Source of the DNA: Longispora fulva
GTDB taxonomy: Bacteria > Actinomycetota > Actinomycetes > Mycobacteriales > Micromonosporaceae
Length of the DNA: 64,000 bases
Reading direction: 5' to 3'
Assembly: GCF_015751905.1 (NCBI RefSeq)
Contig: NZ_JADOUF010000001.1
Location: 3,348,001-3,412,000, forward strand
The position numbers and the translations under genes are program-made. Below the pieces are notes generated by a model. It was not told where the DNA came from and made no database searches. It saw nothing but the letters and a program-made list of their open reading frames with translations. This document shows positions 44,056-52,294 of this stretch, piece after piece (position 1 is the first letter of the stretch; each line of letters opens with the position of its first letter).

Positions 44056-44334
44056 TCAGGCGAGTTCGACGAGTGGCCCGCGGGACGGTGTGAACTCCAC
44101 GACCTGCGCCGTCGCCACCGCGTCGCGGAGGAACGGCTCCTCGGCCAGGGCCGCGTCCAGCACGTCCCGGGCCGCGTCGCGGACCACGATGACGCCGCCC
44201 TCGCGCGGGATCCGCCGTCCGGATCCGACCAGCAGGCCTGCGGCGTAGTGGTGCTCCAGCCAGCCGTTGTGTTCGTCGAGTCGGGCGTCGATCTCGGTGA
44301 GCGGGGCGGTGTAGGTGAGCGTCACGATGTACAT
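44056..44334 (-). CDS. YCII-family protein (short)
   Basis: The 92-residue protein is a YciI-like domain: MYIVTLTYTAPLTEIDARLDEH at the start with the catalytic-type Arg and His region HNGWLEHHYAAGLLVGSG, and GGVIVVRDAARDVLDAAL. In E. coli-type YciI a conserved His-Asp pair is present; here the His residues at HNGWLEHHY fit. Function in actinomycetes is unknown. Confidence 0.82.
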   Translation of the reverse strand: MYIVTLTYTAPLTEIDARLDEHNGWLEHHYAAGLLVGSGRRIPREGGVIVVRDAARDVLDAALAEEPFLRDAVATAQVVEFTPSRGPLVELA

Positions 44335-44377
44335 GCACCCGATCGTAGGGTCCGCGACCGCGCTCCGACGAGGCTCG

Positions 44378-44712
44378 TCAGCTGCGCCGCCAGAAGAGCG
44401 GACGCACGAGATCCGAGCGAAGCATTCTGAAGAATCCATATTGACGACGGAGGTGTTCGGAGCCTCCCTCGCCAGTTCTATTGGTCACCGTGAGGGCGAG
44501 AAGGGAATCCAACCGACGCCAGCGCCGGCAGCGAACATGATCGCGGAAGTGTTGATCAGAAACCATCCGACCCTGGCCGACAAGCCCGCTGCCATGCCGA
44601 GTCCACTGGCAATCAGGCCGAGGATACCCGCGCCCAGGACCTGTAGGGCGGTCACAGCGATCCGATACAACGCGCCCGACCGGATCCGTCGCAAGAAGTT
44701 TTCAGATTCCAT
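44378..44712 (-). pseudogene. Small membrane protein, frameshifted paralogue of the gene at 45179
   Basis: The first frame (from ATG 44712) encodes a two-helix membrane protein beginning RRIRSGALYRIAVTALQVLG, but stops at 44485. The next frame downstream continues the paralogue exactly: the sister protein at 45179 reads WISALALT where joining the two frames here gives WISLLALT, and both end in a short W/R-rich tail (RPLFWRRS versus HPFSWWRR). One missing base in the ATTCCC stretch near 44506 explains the break. It could be a true mutation or a sequencing error. Confidence 0.78.
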
Positions 44713-44785
44713 CTTCACTCGCAAGGTCTCCGGGGGCAGGGGCTACAGATATTGGAGTCTCCCGCGAATATCGACCAGTCACTCG

Positions 44786-45151
44786 TTAGCGCGAAGGATG
44801 AAAACGCACTTCGCCCACGTCGTGTGTCTCGACGTGGCGGGCGCTGTCGCCGTAGCCCTGCCACACGAACACGAGCTCCTCGAAACCGCCGATACACAGT
44901 TCCGGGCCATCCACAACCAGTACGTCTCCCACGAAGATGAGGTACTGGCGGTTGTCCAGCTCCAACAGCAATCGCCCCGGGCGCTGTTCCGCCCATGTCA
45001 GTTCGTGGGCGTTGTCGAACGGCCGACCGAACCAGCGGTCGGGAAGCTGCATGCTCGCGGTGAGTTCTCGACCGAACCATGCCTTGATCTTCTCCAGATC
45101 CGTGTCAGCGGTCGCCGTCCTTCTCCCTCCCCGCGCTAGCCCAGTCCGCAT
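44786..45151 (-). CDS. Hypothetical soluble protein between two paralogues
   Basis: The 121-residue protein (ATG 45151; GTG 45160 also possible) is alpha/beta with a central hydrophobic strand region (YLIFVGDVLVVDGPELCIGG) and no motif I recognise. Its size and acidic character resemble immunity or adaptor-like proteins, but that is a guess. It sits between the frameshifted and intact copies of the small membrane protein gene on the same strand, so the three may form one unit. Confidence 0.6.
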   Translation of the reverse strand: MRTGLARGGRRTATADTDLEKIKAWFGRELTASMQLPDRWFGRPFDNAHELTWAEQRPGRLLLELDNRQYLIFVGDVLVVDGPELCIGGFEELVFVWQGYGDSARHVETHDVGEVRFHPSR

Positions 45152-45178
45152 GCATGGCACCGGGCAGGGATCGACAGT

Positions 45179-45574
45179 TTACCTGCGCCACCACGAGAAC
45201 GGATGCATCAGGTCTGTGAAGAACATTCCCGTGAACACCATCTGACCCTGGCGGTCGACGAGTTTCCGCTTCCGGAGCATTCCCGAGAAAGTCAGAGCAA
45301 GAGCCGAAATCCAATAGAGAAAGCCGCAGAAGAAGAGGGCGAACAGCAAGACGAACAGAATCGGCCTGCCCGTCGACATCGGCAGTCCACCGGCGATACT
45401 CAGTCCGGTGACGAGTAGGAACGCGATAAGTGCGCCCATCACGTGTAGACCGGTGACCATCGCCCGGTACAGCAGCCCTGACCTCATGCGCCTCCACCCA
45501 TTCAGGCCCGATCGGCGACTCAGGAAGGAGCGCCGCCCATTCCCTGGACGGCACTCCTCTTCCCGCACACGCAC
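45179..45574 (-). CDS. Small two- or three-helix membrane protein, intact paralogue
   Basis: The 131-residue frame carries hydrophobic segments in the middle (MVTGLHVMGALIAFLLVTGL, then ILFVLLFALFFCGFLYW) and a C-terminal FFTDLMHPFSWWRR. A GTG start at 45574 is given; ATG 45487 with GGAGG close upstream is the alternative and aligns better with the N-terminus of the paralogue at 44378. Function is unknown. It serves as the reference that reveals the frameshift in its sister. Confidence 0.65.
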   Translation of the reverse strand: MRVREEECRPGNGRRSFLSRRSGLNGWRRMRSGLLYRAMVTGLHVMGALIAFLLVTGLSIAGGLPMSTGRPILFVLLFALFFCGFLYWISALALTFSGMLRKRKLVDRQGQMVFTGMFFTDLMHPFSWWRR

Positions 45575-46082
45575 CTATAGGCTCGGGAATATTACGGCCC
45601 GAAACCTAGAGGTCAACAAAACCCCAGGTCAAATGGCATAACAAGTTGTCACCGAGGATGTCCGGTGCCTGTCGGGGTGAGAGGTTCCGCAGTAGCTCAG
45701 AGTGATGGAGCAGGTGAATTCCGCGACGGAGCCTCACGCTCCGCTGTCGACGAAGAGCGGTCGCGGTCGCGGTCGCGGCGAACACATTGACGAGTACCAG
45801 CGTCCGGTGTCGCCCCGTCAGGGACCCGCGGACCGGTGGCGACCTTCCCCGACCGGCCCGCGGGCGTGGACCTGAGGAGCTTGATCGGAGACACCCCGTG
45901 GTCCGGCGCCCCCGGGTGGGGACGACCCTCGGTCTCAACGAGTCACCGACGGAGCGGGTGTCCCGATCCGGGTCGCGGCGCAGATAGTGAAAAAGACCCA
46001 TCCGGGGCGGGACCTGCAACGAATCGAAGCGGGTGTCCACGCCCACCCATTCCACACCGGTTCCTGCCCCCCGGAGGCCCTG
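45575..46082. other. Intergenic region without a supported gene
   Basis: About 500 bp lack a convincing gene. Overlapping Arg/Gly/Pro-rich frames exist on both strands, but none has domain-like sequence or a binding site. A short CGGTCG/GCGGTC repeat occurs near 45763-45779. The 3' end carries the GGAGG for the gene at 46083. Confidence 0.45.
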
Positions 46083-46289
46083 ATGCGCCTGATGCCCCGC
46101 CACCACGACCGGCCCTCCTGGTCGGCGCTGGCCGACACCGCCCGCCGGGTCCTCGACGACCATCATCGATTGGAGGACTCCGGGCAGTGCGCCAGTTGCC
46201 TGCACCACTTCGGCCGGACAACCTCGTGGCCGTGCCCGGCGGTGGACCTCGCGCACCTGACCCTCGCCCATGCCGCCCGGCAGCGGTGA
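46083..46289 (+). CDS. Small zinc-finger-like protein
   Basis: The 68-residue protein has one helix (SALADTARRVLDDHHRLE) and then CASCLHHFGRTTSWPCP, a Cys-x2-Cys ... Cys arrangement with His residues that could bind one zinc ion. Short proteins of this shape are common in Micromonosporaceae and similar genomes. ATG 46083 follows GGAGG; a longer frame upstream has no support. Confidence 0.6.
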   Translation: MRLMPRHHDRPSWSALADTARRVLDDHHRLEDSGQCASCLHHFGRTTSWPCPAVDLAHLTLAHAARQR

Positions 46290-46375
46290 TCGTCGATCGC
46301 CCTGTCGGATGGACGACCGCCGGACGCCGCGTCGGCGGTGCGATACTGGCCGCCTGACGAGGTGAGGGTGGTGCC

Positions 46376-46909
46376 ATGGGCTCCCAGGAAGCCGCGGTCG
46401 CCGTGCTCGTCCCGATTGTCACGGCCGCGGTCGGCGGGGCCGGCATCGTGTTCCAGGACTGGTGGAACCAGAGGTCCCGGGCCGGCCGGCGGTCGGCGGC
46501 GTTCACCGACGCCGCCCGGCAGGTGGAGTTCGCCGTCGCGTGGTGGAAGGCCCGCGAGCTGCTCGGGCCCGTACCGGACGGGGACGCCGAGGCCCGCGAG
46601 CGGACGCTGAGCCGGCTGCGGGCCGCCGCCGAGCTCGTCGACCGGACCGAGCACCCGGTGGCCGGAAGCCGCGGCCCGGGAACCATCCGCCGGCTACTCC
46701 TGCTCTACGGCTTCACCCGCTGGTCGGCCCGCCTGCTGCGCCTCGCGTACTACGCGGCGCTGGTCCTCCTCTTCCTCATCACCACCGTCGTCCTCGACGA
46801 GCCCGGCAGCGCCGAACTGACCTGGGACTTCTACTGGGCCTTCCTCGTGGCCGTCCTCGCGCTCGGCCTGCGGTTCTGGGCAGCGACCCTCAACCCGCCC
46901 ACTGAGTAG
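46376..46909 (+). CDS. Hypothetical membrane protein, three to four helices
   Basis: The 177-residue protein has an N-terminal hydrophobic helix (about 7-25), a charged alpha-helical middle (30-100, rich in Arg/Glu/Ala) and two C-terminal helices (about 118-140 and 150-168: YYAALVLLFLITTVVL, and FYWAFLVAVLALGLRFW). No known family is evident. ATG 46376 is preceded by GAGGTGAGGG. It stands alone upstream of the chitinase gene. Confidence 0.6.
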   Translation: MGSQEAAVAVLVPIVTAAVGGAGIVFQDWWNQRSRAGRRSAAFTDAARQVEFAVAWWKARELLGPVPDGDAEARERTLSRLRAAAELVDRTEHPVAGSRGPGTIRRLLLLYGFTRWSARLLRLAYYAALVLLFLITTVVLDEPGSAELTWDFYWAFLVAVLALGLRFWAATLNPPTE

Positions 46910-46983
46910 CGCAGCCTCCGCTTCAGGTGGTCGGGGCTGAGCACATCGGCACCCTTGACTGCCCCTTGTCGACGGGCCCCCTC

Positions 46984-47013
46984 TTGACGTGGGTCATTGG
47001 GCGCGCGTACGGT
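46984..47013 (+). promoter_or_regulatory. Candidate chitinase promoter
   Basis: TTGACG (46984-46989) and TACGGT (47008-47013) are 18 bases apart, a reasonable sigma-A-type promoter. The expected transcription start falls at about 47020, immediately before the palindrome at 47021-47041, so a bound repressor would block initiation. Confidence 0.5.
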
Positions 47014-47020
47014 TCCCCCA

Positions 47021-47041
47021 ATTTAGTAAACCTTCCTAAAT
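47021..47041. promoter_or_regulatory. Operator-like palindrome upstream of the chitinase gene
   Basis: A 21-bp imperfect palindrome with arms ATTTAG (47021-47026) and CTAAAT (47036-47041), T/A-rich in an otherwise GC-rich region. It does not match the DasR consensus (ACTGGTCTAGACCACT). It sits right downstream of the promoter and 55 bp before the start codon. Confidence 0.6.
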
Positions 47042-47096
47042 GAACTCGGATCGCCTCCCCTCAGCGCACCGTCCACCCCGGAAGGATCCACCCCTC

Positions 47097-48611
47097 ATGC
47101 AACGCATCCGATCGATCGTCGCCGCCTCGGCGGTGGCGGCCGTGGCCGCGGCCTCGGCGTTCCTGGTCGGCTCCGTGCCGGCCCACGCCGCCGGCACCCC
47201 GCTGCCGGCGCACGTCTTCGCGCCCTACTTCGAGGCGTGGACGGGCGACAGCCTCAGCGCCCTGTCCCAGCAGTCCGGCGCGAAGTACCTGACCATGGCC
47301 TTCCTCCAGACCGCGTCGAAGGGGTCGTGCACCGCCTACTGGAACGGCGACAGCACGATGCCGATCGCCACCTCCACCTTCGGCGCGGACATCGCCACGA
47401 TTCGCGGCACTGGCGGCGACGTGGTGCCGTCGTTCGGCGGGTACACGGCGGACAACACCGGTACCGAGATCGCCGACAGCTGCACGGACGTCAACGCCAT
47501 CGCCGCGGTGTTCCAGAAGGTCGTCACCACCTACAACGTGACCCGGATCGACCTCGACATCGAGGACAACTCGCTGACCAACACCGCCGGCATCGACCGG
47601 CGGAACAAGGCCATCAAGCTGACCGAGGACTGGGCGGCGGCGCAGGGCCGGACCCTGCAGTTCGTGTACACGCTGCCGACCACCACCCACGGCCTGGCCG
47701 ACAGCGGGCTGGCGGTCCTTCGCAGCGCGGTGGCGAACAACGCCCGGATCGACATCGTGAACATGATGACGTTCGACTACTACGACAACCAGCCGCACCA
47801 GATGGCCACCGACACCAAGACGTCGGCGGCCGGGCTGCACGGCCAGCTCACGCAGCTGTACCCGTCGAAGTCGCCCGCCCAGATCTGGAACATGATCGGC
47901 GTCACCGAGATGATCGGGGTCGACGACTTCGGGCCGGCCGAGACGTTCAGCACCGCCGACGCGGCCACCGTGCTGAGCTGGGCCAACGCCCAAGGCATCG
48001 CCGAGCTGTCCTTCTGGGCGCTGCAACGCGACAACGGCGGCTGCCCGGGCGGCACGGCGAACGACAACTGCTCCGGCATCCCGCAGACGACGTGGCAGTT
48101 CAGCCAGACGTTCGCGCCGTTCACCAGCGGGGGCACCACCCCGACGTCGGCGCCGCCCACCTCGCAGCCGCCCACGACCGCGCCCCCGACGAGCCAGCCG
48201 CCCACGACCCGACCTCCGACGTCCGCCCCGCCGACGTCGCGGCCGCCGACCTCGGCGCCGCCGACCAGCACCCCGCCGAACCAGTGCGCGGCGGCGGCCT
48301 GGAACATCGCCTCGGTGTACAACGGCGGGGCTCTGGTGTCCTACGCCAACCGAACCTGGAAGGCCGCGTGGTGGACCCAGGGCGAGACGCCCGGGGTGGC
48401 CGCAGTGTGGCTCGACCAGGGAGCGTGCGGGCCGCAGACCACCGCCCCGCCCGGGACGTGCACGGTCGCGGCGTGGGTGTCCAGCCGCGCCTACAACGGC
48501 GGGTCGGTCGTGTCCTACAACACCCACAAGTACCGGGCGAAGTGGTGGACCCAGGGCGAGACGCCCGGGACAGCTTCTGTGTGGGAGGACCAGGGGGTCT
48601 GCAACTCCTGA
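47097..48611 (+). CDS. Secreted GH18 chitinase with two chitin-binding domains
   Basis: The 504-residue protein has a signal peptide (cleaved near AHA|AGT, residue 31-32), a GH18 catalytic domain (about 35-340) with the motif D152-L-D154-I-E156, where Glu156 is the catalytic acid, and a Pro/Thr linker (345-405). Two tandem CBM5/12-like modules follow (about 408-455 and 462-504), each with W..Y-N-G-G-x-V-S-Y and W-W-T-Q-G-E-T-P motifs. It degrades chitin outside the cell. ATG 47097 follows GGAAGGA at a relaxed distance. Confidence 0.93.
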   Translation: MQRIRSIVAASAVAAVAAASAFLVGSVPAHAAGTPLPAHVFAPYFEAWTGDSLSALSQQSGAKYLTMAFLQTASKGSCTAYWNGDSTMPIATSTFGADIATIRGTGGDVVPSFGGYTADNTGTEIADSCTDVNAIAAVFQKVVTTYNVTRIDLDIEDNSLTNTAGIDRRNKAIKLTEDWAAAQGRTLQFVYTLPTTTHGLADSGLAVLRSAVANNARIDIVNMMTFDYYDNQPHQMATDTKTSAAGLHGQLTQLYPSKSPAQIWNMIGVTEMIGVDDFGPAETFSTADAATVLSWANAQGIAELSFWALQRDNGGCPGGTANDNCSGIPQTTWQFSQTFAPFTSGGTTPTSAPPTSQPPTTAPPTSQPPTTRPPTSAPPTSRPPTSAPPTSTPPNQCAAAAWNIASVYNGGALVSYANRTWKAAWWTQGETPGVAAVWLDQGACGPQTTAPPGTCTVAAWVSSRAYNGGSVVSYNTHKYRAKWWTQGETPGTASVWEDQGVCNS

Positions 48612-48798
48612 CCGCCTCCGGGGCGGGCATAGCGTTCTCCCGCGGTGTCCACAGCGGAGGGATCGGTCGAACTCGCCCCGGGCGCGGCACCGTGGAACCG
48701 TGCCGCGCCGGGGCCTGTCCTGCCAAAAACAGTACGGCGGACGCGTCGTGACCAGCAAGACCATTTACCGGGTACGCGTTCCCCGTGCGGAACGCCGG

Positions 48799-48823
48799 CG
48801 GGCGGGCCGGTCGGGCCCGCCCG
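48799..48823. terminator. Hairpin between convergent chitinase and VOC genes
   Basis: Arms CGGGCGGGCC (48799-48808) and GGCCCGCCCG (48814-48823) form a perfect 10-bp stem with a 5-base loop. It lies just before the end of the converging VOC gene and well after the chitinase stop. Confidence 0.65.
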
Positions 48824-48844
48824 TCGCGCCGTCCGCCGCCGCGG

Positions 48845-49228
48845 TCAGTAGGGCAGCGGGGTGGAGATGCTGATCAGGTTGCCCTCCGAGTCGTGCAGCC
48901 ACGCGGACCTCGTGTCGCCGTCGGACAGGATGCTGTTCTCCGTCTTGAAGCCCGGCATGTCGTAGTCCTCGAACACCACACCGTGCGCCTTCATGCCCCG
49001 CACCTCGGCCTCGAGATCGTCGACCTCGAAGGCGACCTGGGTGTGGGTGCCGCTGGCCCGCCCGGTCGACGGGAACAACAGGACCTTCGTGCCGGCCTTG
49101 AGGTCGTAGAGCAGCCCCTGCTCCGTCTCCATGGCGGGTTTGAGGCCGAGGATCTCCGCGTACCAGCTCTTCGCGCGCTCGATGTCCGAGGCCGGCAGTG
49201 TCGCGACACCGCGTCCGGTAATCGTCAT
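48845..49228 (-). CDS. VOC (glyoxalase-like) superfamily protein
   Basis: The 127-residue protein has the vicinal-oxygen-chelate fold as two beta-alpha-beta-beta-beta units: GRGVATLPASDIERAKSWYAE at the start and AWLHDSEGNLISI at the end. Metal ligand positions include Glu in the final strand. It could be a glyoxalase, a bleomycin-binding type or an extradiol dioxygenase-like protein; no single choice is favoured. ATG 49228 follows AAAGGGG. Confidence 0.83.
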   Translation of the reverse strand: MTITGRGVATLPASDIERAKSWYAEILGLKPAMETEQGLLYDLKAGTKVLLFPSTGRASGTHTQVAFEVDDLEAEVRGMKAHGVVFEDYDMPGFKTENSILSDGDTRSAWLHDSEGNLISISTPLPY

Positions 49229-49347
49229 GTTAATCGCCCCTTTCATCCCTATTGGGCCCGATTTGAATACTACTCGCGTTCGGGAGTGGTCGCGGAGCCC
49301 GTTAGGACTCGGTAACCATTCCCGCGAGGCCGTCCGGTGTGGAGGAA

Positions 49348-50607
49348 TCAGGCCGCGACCGGTACCGGGCGGCGGACCTCGACGGGGTGCACCGCCGCGC
49401 CGGGCAGCCGGCGCTCGAGGCGGACGAGCAGGCCCGCACCGAGCAGCGCCGCACCCCCGAGGCCGACCCAGATCTGCCAGTCGCCGAGGCCGAGCAGGAA
49501 CGTGATCAGGACCGGGGCGACGGACTGGGCGATGGCCCAGGACAACTGGTAGGCGGACAGGTATCGGCCGCGCAGGTGGTCCGGGGCCGCGTGCACCGAC
49601 AGACCCTGGGCCGGGGTGGAGTGCAGGAGCTCCGCGCCGGTGTAGAGGGTCGCGACGACGAGCACCGCCCCGATCATGGTCGGCCCGGTGGGCAGGAACG
49701 GGAGGAGCGCGAACGCCGCGAACGACGCGGCGAACGCCACCCCGCCGAGGGCCGCCGCCCTGGTCCGCCGGGCCCGAAGCGCGAGCCGGGACACCGGGAC
49801 GCCGAGGGCGGCGACGAGCACGGTGTTGACCGCGAACACCGTTCCGGCCAGGGCCTCGGGGAGGCCGAGCGCCTGGTGCAGGTAGACGGGCATCGCGAGT
49901 GCGAGGGCGACGTAGCTGAAGGCCAGGAGGAAGTTCGTGGCGGTCAGGGCGAGGTAGGGACGGTCGGCGAACACCGCCCGGTAGCCGGTCGCGTCCCCGC
50001 CAGACGCCGTGGCCCTCGCGGGGGAGGCTTCGGAGGCGGCGCGCGAGAGGGCGGCGCGGTAGCCCGGCGAGGCGCGCAGGATCAACGGGATGGCCACCGC
50101 GAAACTGGCGGCGTTGAGCAGCGCGATCGCGAGGTAGCCGAGGTCGCCGTCGAGGAGCAGGAGCCCGCCGGCCAGCACGCCGCCCACCCCCATCCCGCCG
50201 TTGCGAACACTGCGGTTCAGCGCCAGCAACCGGTCGCGGTCCGCGCCCGCCGCGATCTCGCTGATGAACGCCGGGGTGGCCGGGGCCGACGCCTGCTGAC
50301 CGAGGGCCGTGGCGGCCGTGACCAGCAGGAACAGGGGGAAGGAGTGCGCGAGCGGGTAGCACGCGAAGGCGAGGGCGCGCAGGACGAAGCTGGCCAGGAG
50401 TACCCGGCGGGCGCCGAGGCGGTCGATCAGGGAGCCGGCGAGCGGCGACAGCGCCAGGGCGGCGAACCCCGCGGCGGTCAGGCCGGCGCCGACGGCAGTG
50501 AGGGACAGGCCGCTGACGCTGTGGAAGAACAGCAGCGAGAACGGCATGTACAGGCCGGTCCCGACGGCGTCGATCAGCATGCCGGTGACGAAGGCGCGGC
50601 GGTTCAT
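49348..50607 (-). CDS. MFS transporter, probable drug exporter
   Basis: The 419-residue protein has twelve membrane helices and MFS signature motif A between helices 2 and 3 (GSLIDRLGARRVLL), typical of drug:proton antiporters. The start at 50607 was chosen because GGAGG lies six bases upstream; an in-frame ATG at 50622 is weaker. A perfect 18-bp palindrome at 50639-50656, 31 bp upstream, suggests repression by an MarR-type or similar regulator not encoded nearby. Confidence 0.88.
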   Translation of the reverse strand: MNRRAFVTGMLIDAVGTGLYMPFSLLFFHSVSGLSLTAVGAGLTAAGFAALALSPLAGSLIDRLGARRVLLASFVLRALAFACYPLAHSFPLFLLVTAATALGQQASAPATPAFISEIAAGADRDRLLALNRSVRNGGMGVGGVLAGGLLLLDGDLGYLAIALLNAASFAVAIPLILRASPGYRAALSRAASEASPARATASGGDATGYRAVFADRPYLALTATNFLLAFSYVALALAMPVYLHQALGLPEALAGTVFAVNTVLVAALGVPVSRLALRARRTRAAALGGVAFAASFAAFALLPFLPTGPTMIGAVLVVATLYTGAELLHSTPAQGLSVHAAPDHLRGRYLSAYQLSWAIAQSVAPVLITFLLGLGDWQIWVGLGGAALLGAGLLVRLERRLPGAAVHPVEVRRPVPVAA

Positions 50608-50638
50608 CGAATTCCTCCCCATGTTGCTTGACGGTGAT

Positions 50639-50656
50639 TAGCTTAGCCCTAAGCTA
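50639..50656. promoter_or_regulatory. Perfect palindrome upstream of the MFS gene
   Basis: TAGCTTAG (50639-50646) and CTAAGCTA (50649-50656) around CC, an 18-bp palindrome with 8-bp arms, A/T-rich against a GC-rich background. This is typical of MarR/TetR-type operators. No regulator gene is adjacent. Confidence 0.75.
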
Positions 50657-50732
50657 CTTGTGATCAAGGGTGTCGGCGGACACAGCGGAGCAGGTCAGGT
50701 CCGTGCGAGGAAGGCGTCGCAGGCGTGCGAGG

Positions 50733-51767
50733 TCAGGCCCAGGCCAGCAGGGCCTCGACCGGCCAGGTGTTCACGATCCGATCGGCGGGCACCCCGCAGC
50801 GAGCCGCCCGCTCGCAGCCGAACCGCAGCCAGTCCAACTGGCCCGGGGCGTGCGCGTCGGAGTTCACGGCGAACTGGCAGCCTGCCTCCACGGCCAGCCG
50901 CAGCAGGCGCTTGGGCGGATCCAGCCGGTCCGGCCGGGAGTTGATCTCGACAGCCACGCCGTGCTCGGCGCAGGCCGCGAACACCGCCGGGGCGTCGAAC
51001 TCGCTCGGCGGCCGGGTCCGCCCGCCGGCCCGGACCCCGCCGGCCCGCACGATCCGACCGGTGCAGTGCCCGAGGATGTCGACGTGCGGGTTCGCCACCG
51101 CCGCCAGCATCCGGGGCGTGAGCACCTCCGACGGGTCGCGCAGTCCGCTGTGCAGACTGGCGACCACGACGTCGAGCCGGCCGAGGAGTTCGTCGGACTG
51201 GTCGAGGGAACCGTCGGCGAGGATGTCGACCTCGATCCCGGTGAGCACCCGGAAGCCGGGCGGCACCGTGGCGTTCAGCGCGGCGATCGCGTCGAGCTGG
51301 GCGGCGAGCCGGTCCGCCGACAGACCGCGCGCGACCGTCAACCGCGGCGAGTGGTCGGTGACCACCAGGTACTCCCGGCCCAGCGCGATCGCCGCCGCCA
51401 CCATGTCCGCGATCGGGGAACCACCGTCCGACCAGTCCGAATGGCTGTGGCAGTCCCCGCGCAGCGCGGCGACGAGCGCCTCGGTGGCCGCGTCGACCGG
51501 CGTGTCGGCCGTGGCGAGCATCCGGCGCAGGTAGACGGGTTCCTCACCGGCGAGGGACTCGGCCACGCACCGGGCGGTCACCTCGCCGATCCCGGGGACC
51601 TTGGTGAGGGTGCCGTCCAGCGCGCGGCGGGACAGCTCGTCCCCGGCGAGGTCGGCGACGACGTCCGCGGCCCGGCGGAACGCCTTCACCCGATAGCTGG
51701 CCTCGCCGGCCCGTTCCAGCGCGAAGGCGATCGCGAGCAGGTCGGCCACCGGATCACGTGCGGTCAC
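50733..51767 (-). CDS. PHP-domain protein with N-terminal helix-hairpin-helix
   Basis: The 344-residue protein begins with a PolX-like 8-kDa helical segment (about 10-70: DLLAIAFALERAGEASYRVKA and LTKVPGIGEVTARCV, a helix-hairpin-helix). A PHP phosphoesterase domain follows (about 103-335), with DCHSHSDWSDGG, TDHSPR, ASLHSG, DILGHCTGR and NSDAHAPG carrying the metal-binding His and Asp residues. There is no polymerase domain, so it resembles the C-terminal half of bacterial PolX rather than a polymerase. Likely a nuclease or phosphatase. Confidence 0.87.
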   Translation of the reverse strand: MTARDPVADLLAIAFALERAGEASYRVKAFRRAADVVADLAGDELSRRALDGTLTKVPGIGEVTARCVAESLAGEEPVYLRRMLATADTPVDAATEALVAALRGDCHSHSDWSDGGSPIADMVAAAIALGREYLVVTDHSPRLTVARGLSADRLAAQLDAIAALNATVPPGFRVLTGIEVDILADGSLDQSDELLGRLDVVVASLHSGLRDPSEVLTPRMLAAVANPHVDILGHCTGRIVRAGGVRAGGRTRPPSEFDAPAVFAACAEHGVAVEINSRPDRLDPPKRLLRLAVEAGCQFAVNSDAHAPGQLDWLRFGCERAARCGVPADRIVNTWPVEALLAWA

Positions 51768-51889
51768 GGGCGCCCTCCTCCCCCTCCGAGCCTGCCACGC
51801 GGTCCCGGCGCGGCAGGCCGGAACGGGCGGACCGGCGACGTTCGCCCGTTCGACGGCAGGCGCGGCCGGGCGGGACTAGATTGGGCGGC

Positions 51890-52294
51890 ATGGGATCTGG
51901 TACCCGGGACGATCCGTGGCAGCTGACCACCCCGCCGGGCAAGGCCGGCTACGAGATGTGGCGCGACGAGGCGGCCGACCCGCCGGCCCTCGTCTGCCAG
52001 GTCGGCGGCACCCAGCTGCGCTACCACCTGCGGGCCGTCGAGGACCTGCACGCCATGCTCGTGGCGCACGGGGACTGGATGGACCTCGGCGGCACCGACG
52101 AGCAGAAGGACGCGCCCGAAGGCACGGTCGAGGCGTGGGGCCGCTCGGCCGACAACCCGGTCGGCGGCTGGTACGGGCTGAAGAAGGGGCTGCGGGGCCG
52201 GTTCGGGGTGTACCTGCCGCCGCTGTTGGAGGCGTTGGGCCTCGCCGAGGTCACCCACGAGGCCCGCAACAACCGGATGCGCGCTACGTCCTGA
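51890..52294 (+). CDS. Hypothetical protein, small soluble
   Basis: The 134-residue protein has believable composition (GTRDDPWQLTTPPGKAGYEM at the start, LGLAEVTHEARNNRMR at the end), with two alpha/beta regions and no TM segment. Similar small proteins occur widely in actinomycetes, usually with no known role; I do not recall the family with confidence. Its 3' end overlaps the converging NRPS gene at 52284 by 11 bp. Confidence 0.7.
   Translation: MGSGTRDDPWQLTTPPGKAGYEMWRDEAADPPALVCQVGGTQLRYHLRAVEDLHAMLVAHGDWMDLGGTDEQKDAPEGTVEAWGRSADNPVGGWYGLKKGLRGRFGVYLPPLLEALGLAEVTHEARNNRMRATS

Noticed and set aside
45606-46357. Frames on both strands between the small membrane protein gene and 46083
   Set aside because: All translate to Pro/Arg/Gly-rich text without hydrophobic core or motif; only the 68-codon frame at 46083 has a binding site and a plausible fold.
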